DNA from: Boesenbergia rotunda
Taxonomy: Eukaryota; Streptophyta; Magnoliopsida; Zingiberales; Zingiberaceae
DNA: 64,000 nucleotides
Assembly (NCBI GenBank): GCA_024364735.1
Contig: JAGFNQ010006467.1
Coordinates: 36,215 to 100,214 of the forward strand
Direction: 5' to 3'
The notes under the pieces were generated by a model. That model worked only from the letters and a program-made list of their open reading frames with translations. It was not told where the DNA came from and made no database searches. Shown in pieces: positions 1 through 11,211 of the stretch (position 1 is its first letter; every line of letters begins with the position of its first letter). The position numbers were made by a program, and so were the translations under genes.

Positions 1-1140
1 TTCCCATCCAAAAATCAATTTCCAAAACAGAAGTAGATCAACAACTCAAAACCTAAACTTGAAGACTAACCCTATCAACCAACTCTAATCAATTAAACCA
101 AAGAGTACAAATCAAATTAACCCAAAGTACTCCCCACAATATTTCACAATAACAAATCCAAACGCCATGAGAAACAAGAATCGAACAGGAAAGGTAATCA
201 ACTTCCACAGCCTAAAGTTCCAAACGAAACCAAACATATACAACTTAGATGTATAAACAAACAGAACCATCAGCTGCTCACCCTCACCAACCTACGGCAA
301 GTTCAAGAACATAACACGAACCAAGAAATGGAAGAAACTCATCCAACACAACACAGATCCAAAGAACCAATTCAAACAGAAAACCTGAATTCAACCAGAT
401 CTGATCGGAGGCAAAAATGAATTCAAAGTTCTTAACCCAGATCAGAATCCAAAATGAAATCCTATGCAAGAGCAAGAACACGAGATCAAAAACCAACAGT
501 TTACCCACTGATCACACACATTGATTCAAGCTTCCAGAGACGATTCTGAACAAAAATGCATTCACGATTCTAATTCAACAAGCTGACCGAAATCTGATAC
601 CAGAGATCAAAGTTCTTACCTCAGATCGGTTCAATGCTCCTTCCTATCCCAGATTCGGTGATCCAACCCTTCCCAGTGAGTTCAAGAGCAAGAATTTCTT
701 CCTCGCTCTCCCATCCCACTAGAACCAATAGCTAGCCACGAAAAGATCAAGGTCAACCCTAGGTTTGGCGATCACATCGCGGCTCCTATTAGAAACCCCC
801 CGATCGACTAGAATCACAAGATCGAAGGAGAAGAGCATACCTAGCACTGGATCCCTTCCAAGCCTGGTCGAGTGTGAAGAACCGGGAGACACTCGGGAAA
901 ACTAGGGTTGTGGTCAGTGTCGGGATCGTCGTTTGGAAGAAGGAAACCTCGAGTCGTCGGAGAACGAAGAAAGGAAGGAAGCAGATATGGGAAATCACGC
1001 TCTGTGGAGATGCAGAAACTCCGGGAGGTGGCGACGGTGAGATCAGTGAAGAAGAAGAAGATGAAATGGAGAGAAGAGAAACGCGGGGTGTCGCGGCTGT
1101 GCTTTCGCGATCTGCCGCAAGGAGCGGAAATGGAGAGTAA
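1..1140 (-). other. Possible 5'-UTR exon and first intron of a reverse-strand host gene
   Basis: Read on the reverse strand, 1140 to 841 is C/T-rich with CTTCTTC and CTCC runs, as in plant 5' leaders. It is followed by a good splice donor (CTAG then GTATGC) at 840. A second donor (GAG then GTAAGAAC) lies at 620. From there to position 1 the DNA is T-rich with several candidate acceptors, such as GCATAG near 463. No start codon with a long reading frame follows inside the window, so any protein would lie beyond position 1. The alternative is a fragment of an LTR leader: the two LTRs at 11.9-12.3 kb and 18.8-19.2 kb have similar wording. Short forward reading frames over the same stretch look like shadows. 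Basis is composition and splice signals only. Confidence 0.3.
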
Positions 1141-2788
1141 TTAAAGAATTGGCCTTTTGCGAATCCCTCTGAGTTCGGTTATTCCAACATGAGCCCTTAT
1201 GTTTTGGGTAAACTTACCCTTTAGCCCCTCAAATCTCCATATTCTTACACTTTATTTTCACACTTTTGTTATTTTTGCATTTAGTTCATTAGACTGATAT
1301 TTATCTTTTCAATAGACTTATGTATAGTCTGATGTATTGGTCTTTGAATTTAAATTTGAGTTTTAATTTGGATATGAGCTCTCTTTTAATTCTATCTTGC
1401 TTATCGATATTACCTGCGTGGTTGTGAAATTTATGTCGCTATTATGACGCCAGTCATGTGAGGTTGTGCTATATTTTGTGAGATGTTATGTATAAATGTT
1501 TCAGATTGTCCGCCATATAGGGAAGATGCTGCTCGATTTTCGAGGGAGCGTGAGCCTCTGAGGATGTGACACGACCTGCGTTCGTTGAATGCAGGATCGA
1601 TCGGGGCAAAATTTATCCAAGTGAATAAACTTTATATAAATTACTGCATGGGCTTAAGTCCTATATAAAAAGGTTATGACTAAGAGCAAAATAGGATATA
1701 AAGCAAAAATTGTCTTCCACATTTGTTTCCCAAATCTTCCGTGTGTTCCCGCTCGGCAGATTACCCATGGTAGCAACCGGTGCTTAGTTGTGTATGTGGT
1801 CCTGCTGTTGTATCCTGGAAACAGACTTCCATCATAACCTTGAAGCACAGTCGGAGAAGGACAAATCTGTTTTAAGAAAACTGTGTTATGCAAGCCTCAG
1901 CAACTCGAGAGATCCAACCCAGGAGTCTCCAGCTCAAGAGTTTGTATTTAGACTCTAAAGTCAACACTCTGTAAGGCAACTCAGGTCTTTCAGGTCACTT
2001 AACAAATAAGTTGAAATTATTTTTATAATTTCAATTTAATATATTATCTCCGACAAATATCTCCTAAAAAATATCTAAAGAACAAGGAGAATGTTTGATC
2101 GATGAGATCCTTGCACTCTTGCACTTTGTGTAATGTTTCTCAATGACCACGAACTCTGCAAATTCCAACATTATCTGTTAGTTTCCACATAGATGCTTGA
2201 CAGTAAAAGTTCATATGCAAAATAACAGAAAATGAGCGAGTATAAACCAACAGTTCATATGCAAATTCTCACTTGGACTGATGAAAGAATCGCATTGAAC
2301 TGAGAATTAAGCGGCAACAGTTTGATGTGTGCCAATAACTTAACTGCAATCCAATAGAAGTCAAGAGTGTGGGAATTGAGCGACTTATATCTGTAAAAGA
2401 TTCTCAATTAGCTCAGTTAAATATGATGAAAGACACTTGAGAAAAGAAAGACTCGCTAAGGGTTAAATACCGTGAGAAATAACTTTGATGATATGATGCT
2501 TGAAATTGTTGTGGGCAGAATGTTGACGGCAAAATAGAAATGTAGTGTAAGAGCATAGAGTAGCTCATTGAAATATAACTACGTTCTGTAAAATAATTCT
2601 GCAGATCTTACCAGTATTAAAACAGATGAAATGAACCGTTTCCAATACATAGTTGCTTCTGAATTGAAGAATCAGTAAACCAACAGGTGTTTTATATATA
2701 ATTGTGGTCAATTGTCTTCGTTCCATGAAAGGCCATACATAGAACCCTAGAAGATGCTAACATCTTAGGTAAGTAAGCCAGTAGAGAC

Positions 2789-2793
<5 letters not shown>
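1141..2793. other. Non-coding stretch, no gene recognised
   Basis: AT-rich DNA without a convincing reading frame. A 79-codon reverse frame at 1654-1893 has no recognisable domain. If 1-1140 is a gene start, the first few hundred bases here would be its promoter, but I see no clear TATA box to tie to it. Confidence 0.4.

Positions 2794-2821
<28 letters not shown>
2794..2821. repeat. (GA)n microsatellite
   Basis: An uninterrupted GA dinucleotide run of about 13 copies, directly to the left of the CACTA element target site. Confidence 0.9.
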
Positions 2822-2825
<4 letters not shown>

Positions 2826-2847
2826 CACACTACAAAAATAACTTGAT

Positions 2848-3110
2848 ATAGCGACGGACTTTTTTATTAGTCCGTCGCAAGTGGCGACGGATATATAGTC
2901 TCCGTCGCCAAAGTTGCGCGACAAGTCAAAATCTTGTCAATAGCGACGGACATGGTCAAAGTCCGTCGCTATTGCGACGGATAAAATAAAATATCCGTCG
3001 CTAGTTGTAAGCGACGGGTCAAACCGCCTCAATATAGCAACTGGTTTGGTCAACTCCGTCGCTAATCGGCGACGGACAAGTTAATCCGTGGCAATATTAA
3101 TTAAAAAAAC
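2848..3110. repeat. CACTA left subterminal repeat array
   Basis: About ten copies of GCGACGGA or its complement TCCGTCGC lie in this stretch. Several are paired as inverted repeats around short spacers, for example the pair flanking CTTTTTTATTAG at 2850-2880. They are the presumed transposase binding sites of the element at 2828-5217. Confidence 0.85.
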
Positions 3111-3239
3111 GCGACGGCCCCTTCCCCCGCGGCTACGCGAACCCTAGCGACCGAAGCTCTTCGATTCTTCTCCGGCAATTCTCCTCCGGCGAACCCTCCT
3201 CCGATCCCAGCTACGCGAGTTAAGCTCCATTTGCCGTAT

Positions 3240-3600
3240 ATTATCGTTTGTTTGTGCTAAGGCGGCGGCGGCGTCTTCTCCGGGCATCCACGGCACTTGG
3301 CACGGCGGTGCGCGGCCTCCCGCGGCCGCGCGCGGCCTCCCGCGGCCGCACGCGGCCCCCCGCGGCCTCCCGCGGCTCCCCGCGACCTAGTGAATGGCCT
3401 CCCGCGGTCTGGCGCGGTCTTGAATTTGCAAACGGCGCCTGCCGACGGTCGCGACCCTCTGCGGCTGGGCGCCGGCTGCTGCGGCCGCGCCACCTAGCGC
3501 GGCGCCTGCTGCGTTCGGCCGACGGCCCTACGTTCGGCCAACGGCCTTGCGACCAACCGGCGACCCTGCGGCCGGCCGGCGACCCCTGCCGCACATGTGT
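3240..3600. repeat. GC-rich imperfect tandem repeat inside the CACTA element
   Basis: Repeats of GCGGCCTCCCGCGG-type words make both strands open in several frames. The preceding 3115-3240 (CCCTAGCGACC, TTCTCCTCCGGCG) looks like a plant 5' leader, so this may be a captured gene start. The predicted peptides are Pro/Arg-rich and differ between frames, which argues against a protein. Confidence 0.6.
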
Positions 3601-3630
3601 AATTAGGTAATTAGGTAATTAGGTAATTGA
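3598..3630. repeat. AATTAGGT octamer microsatellite
   Basis: Four near-perfect copies of the 8-mer AATTAGGT follow the GC-rich block directly. An AT-rich stretch made of ATTAATT words follows to about 3720. Confidence 0.8.
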
Positions 3631-4817
3631 ATGAATTTTTTTGATTAATTAATTCATTAATTAGAGTAATTAGTTCAATTAATTTGATTAATTCAATAAT
3701 TAATCGTTAATTAATTATTGAAATTACCAATTAATGTTGTTAGATAATTTGTTAAACCATTTATTGTGTAATTAATTGATCAAATGTTTTAATTATTTTA
3801 GATAAATGTTTGATTAATTTGATTATTATGGTGATTAATTGTTTGATTAAGGAGACACAGGATCCTGAGCATCCCACAGAGTAGTAGGGATATTATAGTG
3901 GTATGATGAATTTTTCTCCTAATTTTTTTCAGCAACAATGTATTAAGTTATTATATCGATAATAACTTATTTTCTTATTACTTGAATTTATGTTTACAGA
4001 TTCTGTATTATCAGAGTTGAATTCACATTTCTTTTCTTACTTGAAAGGTATGAATATTCGATATTATTCCTTTATTGTTTCGTATTTGTTAGTTTTCATT
4101 TACATATTTAATATTATATGTTAGTTATCTTATATTTGTTATTTTTCTTCTATTAGAGTTATCTTCTATAACATATGCTTACTTCATTTGTTATTTCTTA
4201 TTGTTATTAATTCAGATTTCTTTCTGTATTGGATTGCTTTCTTATTGTTTTATCTTATATTGTGCAGGAATATCTTTCCTTTCCATCCATTATTCACTTT
4301 GATATTCATGTACGTAATAATTCTCTACTAAACTCTGAATTTTGATGTATATAGTTTTTTTATTTACTTTGACAAATGTTTACATCATATGGATACATAT
4401 GTTTACTCTGTTACATTTGGATACATCATATGTTTGCAAGATTTTTGGATTGGATTAACTATTAGAAAGTTTAGATTATATCAGTTTACTCTTGTATCAA
4501 AGTTTCGATTGTAAAAATTTGGAAATTAAACTTTGGATTGAATAGTGGATTGAATGTATACATTTGGAAATGATTGTTTGGATTGTATTTGATTCGAAAC
4601 AATAATTTGGATTGTTGTGAATGTTTGGATTGTTATGAATGGTTGGATTGTAATTGTGAATGTTTGGATTGTAATTGTAAATGTTTGGATTGTTCTGAAT
4701 GTTTGGATGTTGAAATATAGATTTCTATTTGATATTTGTTTCAATATTTGTATATGTTATTGATGTATTGAGGGAAAGTGAAAAAAACAGATACTGTCTG
4801 TAAAAAATTTCCAGGTT

Positions 4818-5205
4818 TTGCGACGGATTTTTTTAAAAATCAGTCGCCAATAGCGACGGATTATTGACTATTCCGTCGCTATAACGATCGATTAGCGACG
4901 GATTTTGACCGAATCCGTCGCTGTTACGATATATTAGCGACGGACTTTGACCGTATCCGTCGCTATCTCATAGAGTTTGCGACGGATATTTGACCATCCG
5001 TCGCTACTATTTTGCCGGCCACGTAGGCCCGTTTTTTTGGTTTTTGCGACGGGGTTAAATAGCCGTCGCTAATATAGCGACGGAGATTTAAAATTCACCG
5101 TCGCTAACGAGCTGTGCGACGGGTTCTCAGCCGATGGCGGCAATTCCGTCGCTAATCCGTCGCTATTAGTGTTTTGCGACGGAATAGCGACGGATTTTCC
5201 ATGTG
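4818..5205. repeat. CACTA right subterminal repeat array
   Basis: At least fourteen GCGACGG/CCGTCGC motifs lie in both orientations over about 390 bp and mirror the left end. Pairs such as ATTAGCGACGGATTTTGACC and its near-inverse form hairpins. Confidence 0.85.
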
Positions 5206-5217
5206 TTTTTTGTAGTG

Positions 5218-6340
5218 TCAACATCAATCTCAGTTCGCCAGTCTATATATTATTCAGCAAGAAAAAGGAAGGAAATGCTGATGAAGATAAAAATTGGATG
5301 GTCAAAAGGAAGAGGGGTTTCCGGAGTGGATTCCTAACCATTGGTTTAAAGGACATTAAGAAAATGGCACAAAATCAACCATGTTTTATGGTCAATGTTG
5401 GGAACTAGGAAATAACATTTCTAGAGTTGATATAGTAAAGATGAGAACTAAAAATTCAAATTAAAAAGTAATCGGGTGTAGCTTCATAGATTATAAAAAT
5501 AAATGAGAGAAAAAAAAATGACGTACAAAGTTGATAGTTGCATTTTATAGTAAGATGACTAAACTTGATTAGGAAGGATAGAGGAAGGATAGAGAAAACT
5601 CTTCTTCAAGATAATTAAAAAATGATTTAACAAGTTTGGGTAATTGACTAGGATGGACGTAACCAATCCCAAGTAGCTTGGACTTATGGTTTGTTATTGA
5701 ATCTGGTCGCCAATTGACAAGTTGAACCAGACATAAACCATAAGAATCATAATCGAGTAAACAAGTAATACTAGAAGAGGAGTTGTGAAACTTCATATGA
5801 ACAAAGAAGACAAAAGGAATATCCTTGTGAAACAATCTTTAGTATTCCATGAGAGTATATATAAGAAACTACATAAAAAAAACAAATATTTTAACTTGAG
5901 TCCCATAAAAAACTGAAGCTAGAACTTTCAAAGAACAGAAGGCTGGAATCATATTTGAAACACATTTTTAGTGAGTTTATCATGTAAGTCCACGATAATG
6001 CCTAATGACTGATGAAGAAACAGCATATTCATGAAACATCGGACCTGCTTGAGAATAGTATCAAGGTCATCTGCAGAATAGCATTGGTCAAGATGGAACA
6101 GTTTGCTGCTGGTGAATCCTCTGATTGGTTCTTGGTCACCTCTGAACAATAAGTATGGTTGAGATTCTCCCCAACATATATCTTCATATAAAAAATGTAG
6201 CCTCCGGCCCCGGCTTCTGTTGCCATACCTATATCAGCTACAATGCAACCAAAGAAAATATGAAAAGTTAGACTTACTGGGAAAGGCTTTCAAGAGTGAA
6301 AATTTTTGATAGAAAAGTAGGCAAAAAAAGATCAGCTACA
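5218..6340. other. Unassigned DNA between CACTA and Tat elements
   Basis: About 1.1 kb without a recognisable gene. Reverse-strand frames at 5569-5835 (88 codons) and 5949-6226 (two overlapping frames) give ordinary-looking but unrecognised peptides. They could be exon fragments of a decayed gene or chance frames. I see no transposon termini inside. Confidence 0.35.
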
Positions 6341-7343
6341 TGACCTGATCCTGGGCCAGCCTACGTGTAACCTAGCCCGGCAGCCTGGCGCTTAGGCGGA
6401 AGGAAGATGATTAGTGGGTTGGACGAGCCCGTTAGGTAGGGGGCAAGCGAGCTTAGGCCCCTGGGCTCCCATGTTAAGGCCCGCATATTTTAGTAGCAGT
6501 CCAATCCTAAGTCAGACAGCCATGCTTTAAGACTCCTCCAGGTTCGGCTCCCCGCCGACGCGTGGCGGCCCATGCTCCGGGGGTAAGCCCGGATTGGAGG
6601 AGGCGTTATTCAGTGCCCCAGTCGGCACCCTCATAGGCCCTCAACCGGCCTCATTACTTAGTGCCCCAGTCGGCACCCTCATAGGCCCTCAGTCGGCCTC
6701 ATTAGTCAGTGCCCCAGTCGGCACCCTCATAGGCCCTCAGCCGGCCTCGCTACTCTGTGCCCTAGCCGGCACAACCACTCTCTGACACCAGATTACCAGA
6801 AGTTGTACGGGGTCGGCGTAGGACCAGAGCCATGCTGGTCCCAAGTGGCGGATATCTCACCGAGGTATTGATCTGCCTGCCACATCTTGTCCCCCCGTAC
6901 CTCGACCACATGCTTTGGTATCAGGCCGAGCGGCGCCCAACGGTGCCAACCCTTAAGTTGACAGTGCCCCTTTCCTTAATACAGCATGTGCCACTTTATC
7001 CTGCCACCCATGGGCATGCATTACCCTATACTCGCTATATGACAGCAGGTGGTAGGCAGGGCAAGACCTGTCAGCTCCCCCGGCTACATATACCTCCTCA
7101 CTCCGCATTTCCCAGGTACGCGCGATAGTGCAATTTCATACTGTTCTATTGCCTTCCATCGCCACCATCGTGTACTGACTTGACCGTCGGAGTGCCTGAC
7201 CGGAGACTTTTCCCGACGGGTTCTAACGGTCTTTGTCTCGCAGGTTAGGGGCGATCCAGTTCATTAAGCCACCTTAACGACCTCACTCTTCCCGGAGGCT
7301 CACTCAGCTATAAGGGCGCTCGACTCACTTCGCGACAGGATCA
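6341..7343 (+). repeat. 5' LTR of the Tat element
   Basis: The GC-rich non-coding block runs from TGACCTGATC at 6341 to a CA end near 7343. It is followed two bases later by TTTGGTGCTAGAAGGAGGG, the usual position and wording of the primer-binding site in this lineage; I did not assign the tRNA. No second LTR is present to fix the borders, so both ends are estimates. Confidence 0.55.
6613..6775 (+). repeat. 48-bp tandem repeat inside the Tat LTR
   Basis: Copies begin with GTGCCCCAGTCGGCACCCTC at 6613, 6661 and 6709, and a diverged partial copy begins at 6757, so the period is exactly 48 bp. The period is a multiple of three, which produces a spurious repeating open frame. Confidence 0.9.
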
Positions 7344-7391
7344 AATTTGGTGCTAGAAGGAGGGACACCAGCAGCCTGATCGGAAGTGGAG

Positions 7392-9780
7392 ATGGCTGAC
7401 CCTTATCGGGTGAATGTGAGCGTCTCTCGCGAGGAGTACGAGGTACTCATGGCTACACGAGCTCAACAGAGGGCTTCTCAAAGGCCCTCCTAAGCTGCCA
7501 GCCAGGGGCCTCAGGGCCCAGAGCCGGCTGCGCGGCGAGCTTCAGGAGGACAAGGCAGGCCTGCTAGGTCTGAGGGCGGTTCCGCACCTCCGCCTGTGGT
7601 TGTCCCCAGGGAGCAAGTCGGCGAGGCCCATTTGATGTCAGCAGAGGTCTCAGTTTCTAACTCGGTGCGCGGGAGGCGACCGGACAAGGGAAAAGCTCTG
7701 GCTGACCCTGCTTCGACCATGCCGGTATGAAGTCCTTTTGCTCCCTGAATCTTGGAGGATCCCGTGCCTCGTCATCTTCGTTTCTTCACCGTCCCCGAGT
7801 ACGTGGGAACTACAGATCCGGAGGAGCACTTGATGAAGTTCGAGAGTGCTACTATGCTTCAGCAATATCCGGAAGGCGTTAAGTACCGAGCCTTCCTGAC
7901 CACGCTCTCTGGCACAACCCAGAGATGGTTTGACCGACTCCCAGACGGGTCGGTCACGAGCTTTGAGGGGTTCAAGAGGGTGTTCCTGCAGCACTTCGCT
8001 AGCAGCCGACGACACCACAAGACGAGTCTCAATCTGTTTGCCTTGAAGCAAGGGTCGAAAGAAACCCTCAAGTCCTACATCTAGAGGTTCAACGAGTTGG
8101 CGATGGACGTGCCAACTGCCACTCAGGAGGTTATGGTTAGTGTGTTCTCCCAGGGTCTGCAGGAAGGGGAGTTTTTCCGCTCATTGATCAGAAAACCCCC
8201 GAAGGACTTCGACAGCCTTCTTGGCAAGACTGTCAAATATATCAATGTCGGGGAGGCGCAAGTTGCTCGCCGAAAGGGGTCGGCTGCCCCGGCGCCTCCT
8301 CCCCCTGTTCACGGTGGTAGATCCTCCGGAGGACATATTCGTTGCCCACGTGGGCCCGCCGAGCACGCAGGTATGGAACGGCGTCATGTGCAACAGGTGG
8401 CCCAAGGGTGCTTCCCCGCCCGATGGAGTACATACTGCAGCTTCCACCAGAGCCATGGGCATGCCACCGAGGAGTGCCGTCAAGCTGGTCAGGGTCGAGC
8501 TCCTGCCCCCAGAGGACGGGGGCGGCAAACACCTCCCGGGCGGGGGGGAGGTCGAGGTGGCCCAAATGTTGATCCAGTGGCCAAAGAATTGCGAGAGAAC
8601 CCTCCGGCTGCACACAATATGTTCCCCCAAGGGAACCAAGCAGTGGACGAGGAGACGGAAGAAGAGCGGGCCAATCAACAAAACGTCATCCGAGGAGGCG
8701 TACGTGTCATCTCGGGTGGATCGACAGGAGGAGATTCCCACCGGGCCCGGAAGGCACAAGTGCGCCGACTGGAGATCCATCAAGTCGACACTAGTCTGGC
8801 CCAGGCAGAAGGGCCGCAAATCAGTTTCGGGCCCCAAGATCTTCAGGGGTTAGAAGTCCCTCACGATGACGCACTGGTCATCACCGCCGTCATCGCTAAT
8901 TATCAAGTCCACCGCACCATCGTGGACACTGGCAGCTCGGTCAATATACTCTACAAGAGGGCATTTGACCAGCTCCAGATTGAAAAGTCCCAGTTGGACC
9001 TAGTGGCGACCTCGTTGTTCGATTTCACGGGGAACCCGATGCAGCCCATTGGCCAGATTCGGTTGGCCATATCCTTGGGTGAAGAGCCGCTGAAGAGGAC
9101 TCGGTGGTCCACCTTCTTGGTGGTGGATGCCCCTTCGTCCTACAATGACATTCTGGGCCGACCCGCTCTCAATGAGTTCCGGGCCGTCGCCTTCACCTTC
9201 TACCTGAAGGTTAAGTTCCCGGTCGGAGACCAGGTAGGGGAAGTCAGGGGTGACCAGAAGGTAGCCCGGAGGTATTACGTGGATGACATTCATGTAGAAA
9301 GTCGCAAGGCCCCACGTTCCTTCCCTGATTGCAACATGGTTCAGGCTTCTCCTTGGTATGAGTTGCACGAGGACAAAGAGAAGGTGCAGCTCCTCCCTGA
9401 TCAAGAGGAATCCCGAGTCAAGATCGATGCGAGATTGCCCGAGGAGCTGAAGGAGCCTCTGCTGGAGTGCTTAGCTCGGAACCAAGACGTCTTTGCCTGG
9501 TCAATCAAGGAGCTGAGAGGCGTCCGACCGGAGGTTGCGGAACACCACCTCCATGTTTACCCACACGCTCGGCCCGTGAAGCAAAGGAAGCGGGACTTCA
9601 GCACCGAGCAGAACAAGGCGATCAGAGCTGAAATCGAGAGGTTAACAGAGGCAGGGCACATCATAGAGGTACAATTCCCGTCCTGGCTAGCTAACGTGGT
9701 GTTAGCACCCAAGCCAGACAATAGGTGGCGAATCTGCATTGACTTTCGAGACCTCAACAAGGCTTGCCCGAAAGATTGCT
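7392..9780 (+). pseudogene. gag-pro: Tat-type gag and protease, with in-frame stops
   Basis: One frame runs from ATG 7392 to about 9775. Gag forms the retrotransposon capsid; the matrix/capsid homology (FFTVPEYVGTTDPEEHLMKF, from codon ~130) begins near 7780. A zinc-knuckle-like CSFHQSHGHATEEC, which would bind RNA, lies near 8440-8480. The aspartic protease motif VDTGSSVNI follows near 8930. The start of RT (RICIDFRDLNKACPKDCYP) closes the frame at about 9775. Stops interrupt it near 7490, 7728, 7746 and 8082 (the last just before RFNELA). A one-base loss near 9775 then moves RT to another frame. The breaks make it non-functional. Overlapping reverse-strand frames at 8181-8837 are shadows caused by high GC. 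Confidence 0.8.
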
Positions 9781-11211
9781 ACCCCTGCCGCGGATTGACC
9801 AGATGGTGGACTCGACGGCTGGTAGCGAGTTCATTTCCATGCTGGATGCTTACCAGGGGTATCATCAAGTACCCCTGGCCGCGGAAGATCAAGAGAAGGT
9901 TAGCTTCATTACGGCAGATGACACCTACTACTACACCGTCATGCCATTCGGGTTGAAGAACGCTGGAGCTATATATCAGTGTATGATGAACAAAGTCTTT
10001 CGGTCCCAGATCGGAAGAAATGTGGAGGCATATGTCGATGACATCCTCATCAAGTCTGCCCGAGTCGAGGACTTGGTGGCGGATGTCGAAGAAACTTGCC
10101 AGACACTGAGGAGATATGGGCTCAAGCTGAACCCAGCCAAGTGCCTTTTTGGTGCTCGGAGGGGCAAATTCTTGGGCTATATTGTGACCGAACGGGGCAT
10201 AGAAGCCAACCCGGGCAAGGTCAAGGCTCTACTAGACATGCCCCCGCCCAGGAATCTACGCGAGGCCCAGTGGCTCGCTGGGCGAATCACGACCCTATCT
10301 CTGTTCATTTCCCGCTCGGCCGAGCGAGGGTTGCCTTTCTTCAGAACCCTCCGCAAGGCTACTAAATTCCAATGGGATGTCGATTGTGACAAGGCATTCG
10401 AAGAGCTGAAGGCTTACCTTGCTGAGTTGCCTGTGTTGGTAAAATCGGAGGTCGGGGAGATTTTGTATGTGTATTTGGCTGCATCGGCTGACTCGGTCAT
10501 CCTGGTTTTGGTTAAGCAGGAAGCGGCTGAGCAGTAGCCTGTGTACTTCTTCGCCCATTTATTGAAGGGAGCCGAATGCCGCTATACGACACTCGAGAGA
10601 TTGATGTATGTGCTGTTGTTGGGTGCTCAGAGGCTTCGTCCTTATTTTTTGGCACATCCTATCGTGGTGCTGACGAACACTAGCCTGGGTCGAGTGGCCT
10701 CAAATCCTGAAGCATCTAGGCGACTGATTAAGTGGACCACCGAGCTAAGCGAGTATGATATCCAGTATCAGCCCTGGCCCGTTATCAAGGCTCAGGCCCG
10801 GCTGACTTCTTAAGCGAGTTGCATTCGGACGAGATTGAAGAGGCATGACAGATATATGTGGATGGTTCGTCAGCTCGGTCGGGAAGTGGAATTGGTATTC
10901 TAATGGTCTCCCCGAGTGGAGAAAAAATGCACCTGTCTGTGTGGCTGGAGTATCAGGCTACAAATAATAAGGCCGAGTATGAGGCCCTCATAGCTGGACT
11001 GCAGGCCGCTAAGCATGTAGGGGCGGCCCGAGTGATGCTCTACTCGGATTCTCAACTAGTTACGCAGCAAGTCGTGGGACAATTCGAGGTCAACAGTGAC
11101 CGACTGCAGGCCTTCGTAGAGGCCTATGAGAAGCTTAAGGCTGAATTCAAAGAAGTGCAAGTGAGGAAGATCCCACGGGAAGAGAACTTCAAGGCAGATG
11201 AACTAGCTAAG
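9764..11211 (+). pseudogene. pol: Tat-type reverse transcriptase, RNase H and second RNase H
   Basis: After the frameshift the RT continues with MPFGLKNAGAIYQ and the catalytic AYVDDILIKS (about 10030-10055), then FLGYIV. The first RNase H (FEELKAYL, LYVYLAASADSVILVLV) follows to about 10800 with a stop at 10537. Another frameshift near 10800 and a stop at 10848 precede the second RNase H, which begins IYVDGSSARSGSG and contains NNKAEYEALIAGL, YSDSQLV and the final FKADELAK. This second domain marks the Tat lineage. The reading ends because another retrotransposon inserted at 11211; integrase is absent. In a live element the enzyme would copy the RNA to cDNA in the virus-like particle. Confidence 0.82.

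Larger units (their letters stand above)
2828..5217. mobile_element. Non-autonomous CACTA (En/Spm-type) DNA transposon
   Basis: The element starts with CACTACAAAAA at 2828 and ends with the inverted copy TTTTTGTAGTG at 5217. It is flanked by the 3-bp target duplication TCA (2825-2827 and 5218-5220), the size made by CACTA transposases. Both ends are packed with the short motif GCGACGGA in direct and inverted orientation, the subterminal repeats bound by this transposase class. The 2390-bp element has no transposase reading frame, so it would depend on an autonomous relative. Its interior holds a GC-rich leader-like block (about 3115-3600), an AT-rich middle and a TTTGGATTG-rich stretch (about 4540-4720). 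The intact termini and perfect duplication suggest a fairly young insertion. Confidence 0.93.
6341..11211 (+). mobile_element. Ty3/Gypsy element, Tat lineage, 5' part only
   Basis: Forward-strand order is 5' LTR, gag, protease, reverse transcriptase, RNase H, second RNase H. The second, archaeal-type RNase H after the first is the hallmark of the Tat lineage (Ogre/Retand-type). The element is much more GC-rich than its neighbours. It ends abruptly at 11211, where the Athila-like element has inserted just after the second RNase H. The integrase and 3' LTR that should follow on the far side of that insertion are not found anywhere in the window. Stop codons and frameshifts make it inactive. Confidence 0.85.

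Noticed and set aside
874..1144. Two forward frames with Arg/Glu-rich peptides
   Set aside because: Complement of a C/T-rich leader-like stretch; no domain and overlapping frames.
3248..3610. Overlapping open frames on both strands in the GC-rich part of the CACTA element
   Set aside because: Repetitive GC-rich DNA lacks stops in several frames; peptides are Arg/Pro-rich and frame-dependent, with no domain.
6594..6785. Frame with a 16-residue repeated peptide
   Set aside because: Comes from the 48-bp tandem repeat in the Tat LTR, a non-coding region.
8181..8853. Frames of 210-218 codons opposite or overlapping Tat gag
   Set aside because: Shadows of the GC-rich gag-protease frame, which carries the recognisable zinc knuckle and protease motif.
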